NCBI GenBank assembly: GCA_951799425.1
Contig: OX637396.1
Coordinates: 35,580,701 to 35,644,700 of the forward strand
DNA length: 64,000 bases
Source: Ilex aquifolium
Lineage: Eukaryota; Streptophyta; Magnoliopsida; Aquifoliales; Aquifoliaceae
Reading direction: 5' to 3'
The position numbers were made by a program, and so were the translations under genes. Of the stretch, positions 11,866-22,893 are shown in pieces; positions within the stretch are counted from its first letter, which is position 1, and each line of letters starts with the position of its first letter. The notes under the pieces were generated by a model that ran no database searches, had not been told where the DNA came from, and worked only from the letters and a program-made list of their open reading frames with translations.

Positions 11866-12800
11866 AAAATTTCTATATTTTTATGATACCTTCTCTATTA
11901 TCAAAAACATCAATGACATTCTTTTTAGTATATATTTAAACATCACTAACACCCCGCCATTAAACCACCATTTCTAACAAAAATAATTCATCTAAAATAA
12001 CAAAAATGTCCTTACATAAACCCCAATTAATTCTTTTACATAAAATTTTATTAAAATTTATTTGTCTACATATTGAAATTCGAGTTGATTAAAATTTACT
12101 TTTTTATACATTAAATTTTGAGCCGATTAAAATTCGATTCAAACGGATTAAATTTAACTTTTTTACTTATTAAAATTTGAGCCTATTAAAAATTATATTT
12201 TATGTATTAAAATTCAAGCCGATTTGAGCTCTACCCGAATTGTTAGCACCGATTAAAATTCGTTTTTGAGTCAATTAAAATTTATATTTTTTTACTTATT
12301 AAAATTTGTGTCAATTAAAATTCGATTTATTAAAATTTGAATCAATTAAAATTTATATTTTTATGTATTAAAATTTGAGCCGATTAAAATTTAATGCGAA
12401 TTAATTAAAATTTGATTTGAGTCGATTAAAAATAATTTTTAATTTGCTCAAATAAAATTTTAATCTACTTAAATTTTAATACGTAAAAAATTTAATTTTT
12501 CATCTACTCGAATTTTAATACATAAAAAAATAAATTTTAATTAGCTCGAATCGAATTTTAATCGGCTCAAATTTTAATACATAAAAAAAAAATAGAAAAC
12601 AGATGGGACCTCATTGAAGATATGCTTATCTAGAGAGCATGTGGATGAAGTTTGTCCTCAAATATATTGTGGACAATTTAATAAAATTACATTCTAGTTA
12701 ATATTTTTAATTTGATAGGGGTGTCAGTGAAGATTCAAAAAATAGAAAGAGTGTCTTTGAAGATATGGTAAACTAAATGGGCTATTGTTGAAATTTTTCC
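11866..12800. mobile_element. Foldback element, about 935 bp, possibly MULE-derived
   Basis: The two ends are imperfect inverted repeats of about 100 bp: aaaatttctatatttttat and accttctctattatcaaaaa at the left, inverted in gatatggtaaac and gttgaaatttttcc at the right; catcactaacacccc on the left faces ggggtgtcagtgaag on the right. The middle is an array of attaaaatt, gagccgatt and aatcggctc words that also folds back on itself. It is flanked by ttttttttggg (11855-11865) and tttttttttggg (12801-12812), a likely 9-11 bp target duplication. The right copy of the segment has the empty site (about 51206-51220). No transposase gene is inside. Confidence 0.7.
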
Positions 12801-13384
12801 TTTTTTTTTGGGTGGGGAATATGCGGGAGATAAATTCTTTTTTTTTTTTAAGGGGTATCTGAGTCAATTTATACGACTAATCTCTTCTCGATCTGGTCAA
12901 AAATAGGTCATTTATGTCGGAAATACGATATTTATAAAGATAATTCGATCATGACCTAGTCCCATAGGATTGCTAAAATTCGAATTCAAGAGATTTGAGT
13001 TTAGAACTCATCCATTTTATCACTTAAGTTATCTTTTGAAGTCGAGGGGATAAATTCAAGTTGTTGTGTTTTATTAGATAGATATTATTTCCAAAATCTT
13101 GAATCATAAAAAGAAGTGTAAATTTTTTTGATGATTTCATTAATAAACGAGAGACTAATTGCATATTAATGTCTCTCATTAATGCTAAATATGAACGACA
13201 TCTTATATTTGCATTGAGCCACCATCCATAGAGTGTGGGATAGACAATCCTTCACCTTTTGAGAGTATATTTTTCTTTTAACTCATTAATGTGATGAAAT
13301 TAATAGTATGGTTGTTAATTTCTGATGAGGAGAGAAGAATAGTGAAATAAGAATACACTGAATAGCTTTGAATAACATGTGTGT
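12801..13384. other. Spacer between foldback element and LINE relic
   Basis: Matches 51206-52094 of the right copy apart from an insertion there. At 12965-13040 a stretch containing gaattcaagagatttgagtt and tcacttaag resembles the B-box/A-box part of a tRNA-derived SINE on the minus strand, too decayed to call. Confidence 0.4.
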
Positions 13385-14745
13385 AGCAAAATCTCGTGCA
13401 GGTATGAGATTTAGATATGTGGGGGCTTTTAATCTAGTTATGTTGGCTAAAAAGTTTGGAGGTTAGTTAAATATCCTGAGTCTATGCTTTATAAAGTTTT
13501 GCAAGCAAGGTCTGTCCTACCTCTACTTTGATGGAAGTCTAGACAGGAATGCGATGGCGAATGAGAGATGGTGGAAGTGTTTGTTTGAGTGAAGAATGAT
13601 AGGTGGATCCCCAGGCCTTTTCCTTTCAAGATTATTGGCCCATTACCATAATTGGAGGAGGATTTCTTGGTAAGCTTCCTAATTGACTATGAACATGGAT
13701 GCTGGAAAATAAGTTTGTTGGAGCAACTTTTTCTCCCCTGGGATATAGAACAAATTCTAGGCATCCCTATTTGTGATCATTTTCCAAGTGATCAATTGGT
13801 TTGACACTATAACAAATCTGGTCATTTCTCAGTGAAAAACATCTATCATTTGATCAAGGTCTTCGTAGTGTTAAACAAATTGAAGGTGATCCTAATAATA
13901 ACGAGCATAAATGGTTTGAAAATTTCATTCGGTCTCTTAGGATTCCCTATAAGATCAAAATATTTTCCTGGAGAATCATTCGAGATATTATGCCTAATCA
14001 ATGCAATCTGCGGCAAAGGTGAATTTTGTTGACACCGATTGTTTAGTATGTGATCATCCAAATGGATCCATGCCTCAAATTTTTTTTTTTTTGAGTGTCC
14101 TGTTGCCATGGCTGTTTGGAAACTTTTTGGTTTTACACACTATAATGAGCATGCTGTTATATTTAAGGAATGGGTGTTGGGTATCCAAAGTCAGCTACAA
14201 GCTGATTAACAATGTTTATTTTTCGTTCTTCTCTAGTCATTATGATTCAATAAAAACAGAGCATGACATGGTGAAGTGACGATATCCCCTAATCAAATAT
14301 TTGATTTTGCTCAAACATACTTAGACCAGTTTTGGAATAGTACGATTGTTGATTCAAAGGAACAACACACCTCAGCTTCAGAGATTGGTAGGTAGTCTAC
14401 TCCTTCCACTGGGGTTTTTAAATTAAATTTCGATGCAACGGTGTTTGCTTCTTCTAGAACTTTGGGAATTGGGTTGTCGTTAGAGATTGTAATGGTTCTT
14501 TTATTCAATACTTTTTCCAAAGAATTCAAGGACTACTTAATCCTGATCATGTGGAGGCCCTAGCAATGTCTATTGCGATTAAGATCACAACTGAAGCAGG
14601 TTATTACAAAGTTGTGGTTGAAGGTGATTCAAAATTGGTTATAGATGCATTGAAAAGAGAACCATCAAACTTATCCGAAATTGGCAAATATGTTCATCAA
14701 ATTAAGAATTATGCAAATATCCCAAAGAATCCTTGTTTATAGTGA
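13385..14745 (+). pseudogene. Decayed LINE (plant L1 type) ORF2 C-terminus: RT end, zf-RVT, RNase H
   Basis: Read across several frames, the order is that of a plant non-LTR retrotransposon C-terminus. 13405-13530 gives the end of the reverse transcriptase (AFNLVMLAKK, then YPESMLYKVLQAR). 13600-13850 gives FPFKIIGPLP, FLVSFLIDYEHGCWKISLL, LFLPWDIEQILGIPICDHF and SGHFSVKNIYHLI. 13890-14100 gives the zinc-binding zf-RVT part (WFENFIRSLRIPYKIKIFSW, then CLVCDHPNGS). 14380-14740 gives the RNase H domain (FKLNFDATVF, DHVEALAMSIAI, VVVEGDSKLVIDAL). Frameshifts and stops are scattered throughout, so it is an old, inactive insertion. A T-run at 14081-14092 breaks the zinc-binding part. The right-hand duplicate lacks most of the RT portion. 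Confidence 0.8.
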
Positions 14746-15084
14746 GAGGAATGTCCTTTATTTTTATCACCTCTCATTCAACATGATATACTTCTTTCTC
14801 TTTGAGCAATGAAAATATTCTATCATTTTTATAAAAAAAATTAAAAAAAGTAAGCAGATCTCATTACAATGATAACCAACTGTATGAAGTTGTACAATCT
14901 ATGGGAGAGTAGCTCAATGCATGATTCTTGTGTCACATTGGATCTAGAGAGGGTCACACGTTTACAACTTTATTTGCATGCAGAGAGATGATTTTTGTAA
15001 TTCAAACACATTATACGTAAGTCACTATAAAGTAATCTTTCTGCAATGTCAGGGTCTGCGCTCAAGGTGATATAAAAGAGTATA

Positions 15085-15570
15085 TCTATACTACTTTAAA
15101 AAGTGAGCATATTTGAAAAACATTTTTTTTCCACTTTTGCCATCTAAAACTATAACTATGTCATCCCTATCCTTCAAAGTTAATGTCACACTAATTTTAT
15201 CTTTCTCTTTTATCCTCAAACAATTATATAAAGACAATTATATCATATTTTTTAATTTAACTCTTACACCATTCATATTATAGGAATAAATGAATAAATC
15301 TATATTTATATATATTATATATCTATCTATCTATACAGTTTTAAAATGTCAACAAAAGTGAAAAACTTTTGATTAACTAAAAATATATCCATTATTCAAA
15401 TAAAAATATACTTAAAAATATATTTCTATACCACTTAAAAATATATCTATTATCTATATCTATATCTATACTACTTTAAAATATCAACATATTGAAAAAC
15501 ATTTGTTTTTTCATCTTTACCCTCCAACAATGCAAATATGATATTCTTATCCTTCAAAGTTAATTGCATA
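15085..15570 (+). mobile_element. Helitron-like 5' ends, nested
   Basis: Plant Helitron 5' ends commonly begin TC followed by TATACTA and a TTAAAA run. Here TCTATACTACTTTAAAA occurs at 15085 and again at 15465, with variants at 15330 (TCTATACAGTTTTAAAA) and 15425. The two best ends are followed by the same sequence for about 105 bp (gaaaaacatt, then tatccttcaaagttaat), so this is a duplicated end. No CTAGT-type 3' end with hairpin was identified and no Rep/helicase coding sequence is present. Confidence 0.4.
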
Positions 15571-16110
15571 TTAAACCTTATTGATCACCTCTACTGGTCC
15601 CTTTCCTGCTGTTAACATCAATTCCCTCTCTCTCATGAGCATTCATTGCCCAGCAAAGAACAGTCTCTCTCTCTCCCCCCTCCCCCCATTTAATAGTCAG
15701 TAAAAACACAATCAGCCAGTTTCCCTCTTTCCACCTTCCCCATCTCCCTCACTTTCACTTTAATGCTCTCTTAGTTGCTCTACAGATTTATAACTTCTCC
15801 CAAAATTGGTTTAATTACACAAACTTAGTCACAGGTTTCGGTTATATCTCCTTGTATCAATAGGTTTTTTCATTATAATTACAAACTCTCCAACAGGCTA
15901 CTATCTCTCTCAGTCCCATAATATATCTCTCACGTAACTCTCTCTCTCTCCCTCGGTCTCTTCATGCCACCAACCCACATGCCACCCACCCACATCCCAA
16001 CACCACTCTATAGCCACCACTGGACCGCCTTCACCCCCATCATTCTTTCTCCGAACCACCTAGCGTCCAACTTGCTCCTCTATTGTCTATGGGTTTACTT
16101 TGTATTAATG

Positions 16111-16260
16111 TGATCGGTGGTAATGTGTGTTTGTAATGCCATTATTTCTATTTATGTGAAGTGTGGTGCTTTGGATGATGCACTGCTGATGTTCAATGAA
16201 ATGTCGCATAAAAGGGTAGTAGATGTGATTTCTTGGAATTGAACTGTTGTTGTGATCCAG
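16111..16260 (+). pseudogene. Captured PPR gene fragment (PLS-type motif)
   Basis: One plus-strand frame reads VCNAIISIYVKCGALDDALL, then MFNEM and VVDVISWN before TGA at 16240-16242. This is the signature of plant PLS-class pentatricopeptide repeat proteins, organellar RNA-binding factors (family pattern: NALI-MYAKCG, A--VF-EM, DV-SWN). Only about 40 residues are present, with stops on both sides, no start and no downstream PPR motifs. The position 1 kb inside Helitron-like ends suggests gene-fragment capture, but the element is not delimited. Confidence 0.65.
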
Positions 16261-19200
16261 CCATAGAAGGGTGGTATGTATAGATAAAAACCTCTCTTCT
16301 CTATGTATATATAAATACATGCATACTTAATTAATATATTTAATTGAATATAATTTTATAATTTTGTTTTTTTTGCTGATTTTTTTTTTGACAACTCAAT
16401 AATGGAGATTGGGGTACTAATCCATTTTTTTATTTTATTTTAAAAAGAGTATTAGTGATTGTCTTATTGATGCATTTGTATTGCTTTACAGTTTTTGGCA
16501 ACAAGGTACTTGCTTCATACAGATCAATGGAACACAAGTTCCGGGATTCTAAATAAAAATCAAGAAATTTGTATCAAGGTAGTATATTTATGTTACCTGA
16601 ATTAAACTTCAAAGTCTCACTCACACTGGTCTTATTGTTAACAGGTTCTCTCCGTGTAGCGATATCAACAGGCTGTGTCAATAGGTAAAAATTCTCTCTC
16701 TGCTTGAACTATATATCTGTTACAGATCTATTACAACCATAATGTTCTGGTTGTGTTCAATATTTATTATTTTAGGAAAAAAAAGCTAAGGTATGAAAGT
16801 GTCCAGAAAATGTCTGATGATAGGTAAAATGCTTATAAATGTCCACACCCACCCCCTCCAATTGTTTTTATTTTTTATTTTTTATTGGAGCTAAAACTCT
16901 TCGAGTAGCGAACTGGAAATTGTCAGGTATGCCAAACTTCTAATCTTCGCACAAAGTTATTTCTTTTCTAAAATGAATTCTACATTTTTGTTCGGGGGTT
17001 CCTATACAAGAATTTGTTTCTTCTTGTAATTGAAGAGTTTTTGTTGATAAAGGTGAAATGTCAGTTTTTTAAAGAAAAAATATAGGTTAAAGCCTTAATT
17101 GATAATCTGTTCAATTGATTTGCTCAACTGTCAGACACTACAAGATTAACCATACTAAATTATTTTGATTTGTCTATTATAGAATTTATTTGGTGAACTA
17201 CTGATTGGTACTCAGATTAAACCTCCTTGTCAAAATGCCTACTGCTGGTTGTGCTTTTGGTTCAACATAGGCTTCTTTGTCGGTATTTGTTGTGGATGCA
17301 TCATTGTGGTGTTTGTATATATATTAGCTGATTAATAATGGGGAACTTTTTAGCATTGATATTGTGTATTGGATTTGCATTGTGAGACTAAAACCAAGTT
17401 TTTTCTATTCTCAATTGTTCTCGAGCAAACGAGGCCTGATATTTGCTTAGTCAGCATGCTTCCTTCATGCTTTTATAATTTTGCTTTGGAATTCTTCATT
17501 TCCACTTGAGATTCAAATTTTCCATTCAACCTTTTTTCTTAATATGCGCATCAAGGATCAATGAAATATCTATCATAGTTTACAATATGGAGAGAGAACA
17601 AACTTAGTGTTTGTGACTATATGCGAATTTTTATGACTTGATGGACTGCAAGAATTCAAACTATGTTAGTTTGATTATTTAGGAACTTCACGTTGTCATT
17701 GTTGAACTAATAAAGTGGATCCGCAAGACTCAATCCCTTAGCTTAGAACAAAGCCACCAGTTCAATTTTTTTTTTTTTTAGCTTTTGTCTCTATGGAAAC
17801 TTTATATCCCTTTCTCCTGGTTCCTATGAGTGAATTGTCCACTTAACTAAATATCATACTAACCATTGTGGTCTTAGGCAAAAGGAAGGACAATGCCTTT
17901 CCACTTTACAATCTTAATTTTTAAAATATCCCTATTATTTATAGATAAAATTATGCAGAAGATATGATTATGAGCAAGACATAAGTTGTGCCACTGTCTA
18001 TTTGTTCAATAGGACACCCTCTTTTTTCACTATCATTGCATCAATACAATAACGTACACCAAAAGTAAAGCGAGTGACACATAGCAATACTATAACATAA
18101 ATCCAAGCTTAAGTTTTTGATGGTATGATACAAAAGTCCTCTAATCAATTCTATGAAAATTTCATTCTTCCATCATCCTCGGGTATTTATTATAAAAGAC
18201 AAATAATAGTAGTTTTTTATCTAACTACAAAAATTTTGTCCCGGCTAATAAAGCAAGTGACATAAAACCATTGTAGAACACTAATTTGAGCTAATTTTTT
18301 CAATGGTTATGATACAAAAGGCCTTAAATCAAGTCAATAACTGCTGGTACTTATACTAAGAGTGAGCAATAGGAGTTTTATTTATTTATTAAGAACAACA
18401 AGCATTTCAGATGAAGGTGTATTCTCTTCTTTATTTGATTGCACCTGTAAAAAGAGAGGGAGATTGAAACTTGGTTGTGTTTGATTTCACCATCGTATCT
18501 ACTACATATTTGGTTAGATGTATCCTTTTAGAAAAGGAAAACTAGGAAAAAGGGTTTTCCCTTTTTTTTCCCAGTAAGTAAAAAGAGTTTTCCTTATTCT
18601 ATGGGGGAGAGGAAGTTGCATTTCCCTCATTTTCCTTTGGATAAACAGAAAGAAAAGAATATTGACTAATTTTATCATTACACATATATATAAAATAGAA
18701 CCATATATCTTATTCTTTTTATTTCACTACAAACTTTATTATAGAATCAAAAAGATTGAATGAATATGAAATATGAAATCCTCTTCCTTTCCATTCATTT
18801 CTCCTCATGGAACAATCCCTCATCTTTTCTTTTCCCTTTTTTTTTTTGTTTCTCACACTCTATCCTCGTACCAATTAGACCATAAAAGTTGGACACAACC
18901 CATCTCATTGTTATACATAAATAGTGAAGAAACAAAATTCACAAACATAAAATAACTCTCTCAATCAAACTGGATAGTTGATTAGCATTATATATTGACC
19001 TACTTCCGGTTAAATAATAAACAAAAATACGTCAAATTTGAATGATTTTTTGAATTTTAACTTTTGAAAAAATATTTTTATGTAATTATATGAAAAAGGT
19101 TGCTTAAGGGTAGAATTGTCTTATTTGATTGTACTTATTTAAACTCAGTAGGGAGGAGGTTTGGTATATTTTTTGTGTTCCATTTACCCACCTTCCAATA

Positions 19201-19434
19201 TTTTCACTACTAACTTTATAGGATACTATTTCATTATCTTTTGTTTCTCTTGAATTCATTGAAACTTGATCAATAGCGTCTTGCAAAAAAATATATGTAT
19301 TTTCTTTAATTCATTAATAGCGGATTGATTATAGGCATGCAATAAACCACTAAACAAAAAAGAATTGGCTGAGAAATGAAGTGGACACATGGAGGCTAAT
19401 AAAATTCTCTAACAACACATCAGACTACTTAAAG

Positions 19435-19643
19435 TTTTTTTTTTTTTTTTTTGAAATTCCAGCTATCCCAACCCTTCGGGTTGGACTAATGCTGGACCCA
19501 CACGCAAAGCTGGCTCTCCACGCATAGGGGGTAAATCTAGGACCAGTGGCCCCAAGGAGCGTTTGCACCTAGTGAGTTTCGAACCCTTGACCGGTACCAA
19601 TTAAGGTACTTACCAAGTGACCCATTTTGCTTACTGGGTGGCC
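19435..19643 (-). mobile_element. tRNA-derived SINE
   Basis: On the minus strand it starts near 19643, carries an A-box-like gggtcacttggtaag and a B-box-like ggttcgaaactc spaced as in tRNA-derived SINEs, and ends in an A-run seen as T at 19435-19452. The body contains an internal short palindrome (ccaacccgaagggttgg). The corresponding position of the right unit (about 54236) lacks it: ggtcagagtgtgat is uninterrupted there. The insertion sits where the last exon of the SMT1 pseudogene would be expected. Confidence 0.7.
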
Positions 19644-19837
19644 AGAGTGTGATTTTTCCAAATCATTCATAAGCATATAGCTATTCTTTCCTCGTCTTCC
19701 CAAAAACCAGAACATAGCCCCCATAACGTTATTTATTGGTATACAAGCTAAGCAAATAAAAGAGCTCCAATGTTGAATTATTGATAAGGTATAGTGCATT
19801 TTGCAAAACAGTAAAAGAGCTCTAGTCCAATGAAAGA

Positions 19838-20333
19838 CAAGAAAGTTGAGTGGAGATACTTCTTACTGTCCGCCAGCAAAAAGCCCTCCTGCAGCTCTGG
19901 GTTCGAGAATTTGGATCGTCAACCCACCCCATTTGAGACGTGCGACCTTGATTCGTTGCATGATTGGGGTATTTATGATCTGGGTAACTATGTGATCCCC
20001 TGCCAGATCATTCTCCCATGTAACCTTCATAGACAAAAACAAATCATCCTCAGAGCCAACTCTTGGACATAAACGAGTAAATGAAACTAAAGGAACTTCT
20101 CTGAACCTTTCCACAAAAGCATTAAAACATCACTTTTACCTGCAGCAAGCAATTTCCCTTAGTGGTCCACCAATTCCACATCTAACATTCAACACCTACA
20201 ATGACAGCAACCATATGACATTGTTAAACTACAATCAATAGAAGAATTAACACCTTCAGTCATGATTTCAGGCTTAGTTGTAAAAGAAGTGCCCATGTTG
20301 CTAATACTCTCTCGAAGAGACTCTGCTTTTCAT
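19838..20333 (-). pseudogene. SMT1 (cycloartenol C-24 methyltransferase) pseudogene A2, partial
   Basis: SMT1 is the S-adenosylmethionine-dependent enzyme that methylates cycloartenol at C-24 at the start of phytosterol side-chain alkylation. Three exon-like blocks in minus order: 20251-20333 (SLRES, then HFLALQLSLKS followed by a stop and QKV after a small indel); 20140-20195 (VLNVRCGIGGPLREIA, the SAM-binding motif with D to N and G to R changes); and 19838-20024 (VTWENDLAGD, then a poorly conserved stretch ending AAGGLFAGGQ, a stop, and EVSPLNFLVF, where the family ends near GGRKEIFTPMYFF). A deletion fuses the second and third blocks inside intron sequence (near 20050), removing all exons between. 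Intron sequence is retained, so it arose by DNA duplication and not retroposition. The last block is the least certain. Confidence 0.7.
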
Positions 20334-20618
20334 CTGCAGAGTGCAAATATAATCCTCGTGATTAGTAACTTATTAGTAACTTTCTACACAAAGGTGAGGC
20401 GTAATATACTCATCATAAGTTCCAAATTAATGACTTTGAGTATTTGAACTTTTTTGTCCTAAGATCACAACATAGTTAAGCTTAAGCATTAGTATCCATA
20501 GGAAAAAGCAGTCTATGAACTTGCCCTTTCTTGCAGCAACATATCTCATCTTCATACAACAAGAGCTGTCACAGACATATCTCATCTTCAGATCCCAAAA
20601 TAAGACGTAAGAATATAC

Positions 20619-21652
20619 CTTTCCCTGTGCTATCTGATATTCATTGTTGTTAAGGCCTGTAAGTCTAACTGATGTAGAGCTGCAAGTTACCAATATACAA
20701 ATCAGTCTCAGAGCCAACTCTTGGTAATAATAGAACAAATGAACTAGTGGAACTTCTCAGAACATTTTCAAATAGACTTGAAAATACAAGAAAAGCTAAA
20801 GGCGCTAATGACAGTACTGTGATCACACCAGAGATAAAAACAGTCAAAAGATTACTTCAGAAATCCATGACCGTTGTAGTCATCAAGCAAAAACAGTCCA
20901 CAAGATCCACTGTCGGCATTAGTTGTTTGTAATAAATAACATTCAATTGCGTTACATTATCATCCATTTAACATTAGAACAAATGAAATCCAAGCAGGAC
21001 ATGGTCATGCAAATAAGATTGCTGCACATCTTCGATTACATCTACCTACCAAAATAACAAGAATATCTTCCATAAGGTCATATGGTAAACAATAACTAAC
21101 CCAGAAACGAAGAGCCAATTCATAGTGAAATTATGAATCATCATTTAACTGAATTGAGCAATTGCCATTAATGGTCCACCAATTCCACATCCTGCATCCA
21201 ACACCTACAATGTCAGCAAAAGGATTAAACAACTCACAACATAAAACTGGGTCATTTCATTGACAATGTTTAAATTACAATCAAAAGAGGGATTACGACC
21301 TTTTGTCCCAGTTTTAGGCCTAGTTGTAAAGCAAGGAAATGCTCATGACGCTTTATGCTCTCTCAAAGAGACTCACCTCTGCACTTGCAAGTACAAATGG
21401 AATGCTCTAGATTGTGACACAATTAAAAAATCAAACAAAAAAATCTTGCGAATTGTGTCTATCTGAAAAATTGCAAGAAAATTTTAAAATCGAACAGTGC
21501 ACTTAGTTGAGTAAATATACAGCGGGCATTTATAAGAAATAAGTCAGATTTCTATAGAAAATGTTAGAAGAAGTCTTCTTACCATGGTAGTGTAGTTGGC
21601 CTTTCTCTCCTCCTCCTCCTCAACTCTATCACGGACATGATACTTCTCATAC
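20619..21652 (-). pseudogene. SMT1 pseudogene A1, partial
   Basis: Four exon-like blocks in minus order with intron-like spacers. 21583-21652: YEKYHVRDRVEEEEERKANY, ending at a proper GTAAG donor. 21297-21378: ESL, stop, ESIKRHEHFLALQLGLKLG, QKV; a TGA replaces the arginine codon. 21150-21204: VLDAGCGIGGPLMAIAQFS, SAM-binding motif I; its donor GT appears mutated to TT. 20619-20679: TSVRLTGLNNNEYQIAQGK with donor GTATAT. The exon normally between the first two (containing a GWGESFHF motif in the family) is absent. Directly downstream lies A2, which restarts at the ESLRES exon, so the locus is a partial tandem duplication. The stop and lost splice site make it non-functional. Confidence 0.85.
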
Positions 21653-22449
21653 CTGAATCATCAAACCTAAACTAATATAAAAAATTGAAATACACCAACA
21701 AAAAATCAAGCTACAGAATGCTGATCAACAACCAAAAAGAAATCCCAAAAGACTTTGAACATTTGAGATGCAATATAGCTATTTTTGTGTACACAGCACA
21801 AGAATACCTATAATTTATTTACAGAAAATAATGAAAAATTACAATAAGAACATAATTTTCTATTTTTTATAAAGAGGCCTTATGGGAAAGAGTCTAGTGC
21901 TAGACACTCTACTCCACTTTCACCAAAGTTGTTGTTATTGCACCAAGTACTAGCCCCTCAAACAGCACGAGGAACATTAAGTCATTAACGGTGTTTCAAG
22001 TATTTGACTTAAAAAAGTGATGCACATAGAACCTAATGACTTAGTAAATGACGAATATCAATACATCGTCATATCCCAAAACAAAACTGAGTTCCTTTTT
22101 TTATGCTTGGGGAAATGCTCCCACAAAAATCCGTCGCCAGGCATGTTCCAGATATCGACTATGCAAGTATTTTGAGAGAATATTGTATGCCCTCAAATCT
22201 CGAATGTGAATATGATGATGCCACAAAACATATTCAGTTCCGCTCTCAATGAATATTATAACCGTCCAACCAACTTTACTATTTACTGTTGAGCATAGAG
22301 GTGCATAAACTGTGATGCTATGATTTTTTTATTTTTTATTTTTTATTCAGAACAGTGATGCTGATAAATTGGTAAACCAAATATAGGTAACATACTAATT
22401 GTCAAGAAATTAAATCCTATATGTAAAAGATATGACCAACCTCATTGTT

Positions 22450-22893
22450 GAAGTGCTCATTAAAATAGTCCCCCATCACAATCTGCAATCACCAACACAA
22501 GTAAGAAAATCGAGCTACATACTGAGTGGCAGGGGAATGCATGTCAAAATGAACATTAGGTGTATTTTTGACTAATAATGTCCACATGCCAATGGATTTT
22601 GGGACAATGTGAAAATTTTTTTAGCAGAACTCCACTCACTGTTCATCCAATCAATATAGCTGATGCGATAAAATGGAAAAATTGATAGTAGAGACCTTAA
22701 AGGAAATTTTGGGCCATAGTTTTGGTGTGCTAGCTGTAATTTTTATCTTCTTCACGTTATACACTTTAATCCCTAAAACACTAGAGAATAGGATCAAACA
22801 AATTAAAAGAAGAGACATGTGTGATGAATGGAACCTGAGTAAGCAAGTGACGGACTCTGCAGAAGTCATCCTTATCCTCTGAAGAAGCCCACC
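22450..22893. repeat. 3' flank of NLR copy 2, shared with other NLR tails
   Basis: The bases after the NLR stop (on the minus strand) match the flanks of the other NLR ends at 57060-57883, 59340-59771 and 62030-62326; shared words include acatgtgtcataaaatcatg, tttttatctt-ttcacgtta and ttttgggacaatgtgaaaa. The duplicated unit therefore included sequence well past the NLR coding end. The 21653-22449 stretch before it is intron-like and also resembles 56527-57060. Confidence 0.7.

Larger units (their letters stand above)
3823..14955. repeat. Long segmental duplication, left copy
   Basis: Collinear with 37594-53335. Matching landmarks are 4502/38231, 4680/38405, 6100/40020, 8338/42050, 9624/43306, 10120/43805, 11041/44720, 11620/50450, 13830/52460 and 14880/53262. 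The offset is about 33.7 kb before the right copy's retrotransposon. Small and medium indels separate the copies; for example 7436-7915 here is missing from the right copy, which joins at 41560. Its first kilobase has a third copy at 27770-29045. Both copies contain a relic RNase H domain near the start and a LINE C-terminus at the end. The segment carries no intact gene. Confidence 0.85.
14956..19434. other. Spacer with transposon debris, unique to the left unit
   Basis: After about 14955 the two duplicate segments diverge, and this stretch of about 4.5 kb has no counterpart in the right unit, where only about 1 kb separates the segment from SMT1. It contains Helitron-like ends (15085-15570), a PPR fragment (16111-16260), CT-rich tracts (15660-15760, 15900-15960) and a pair of about 90-bp direct repeats (18059-18150 and 18243-18335, sharing gatacaaaag and aaagc-agtgaca). 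No intact gene is supported. Confidence 0.5.
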
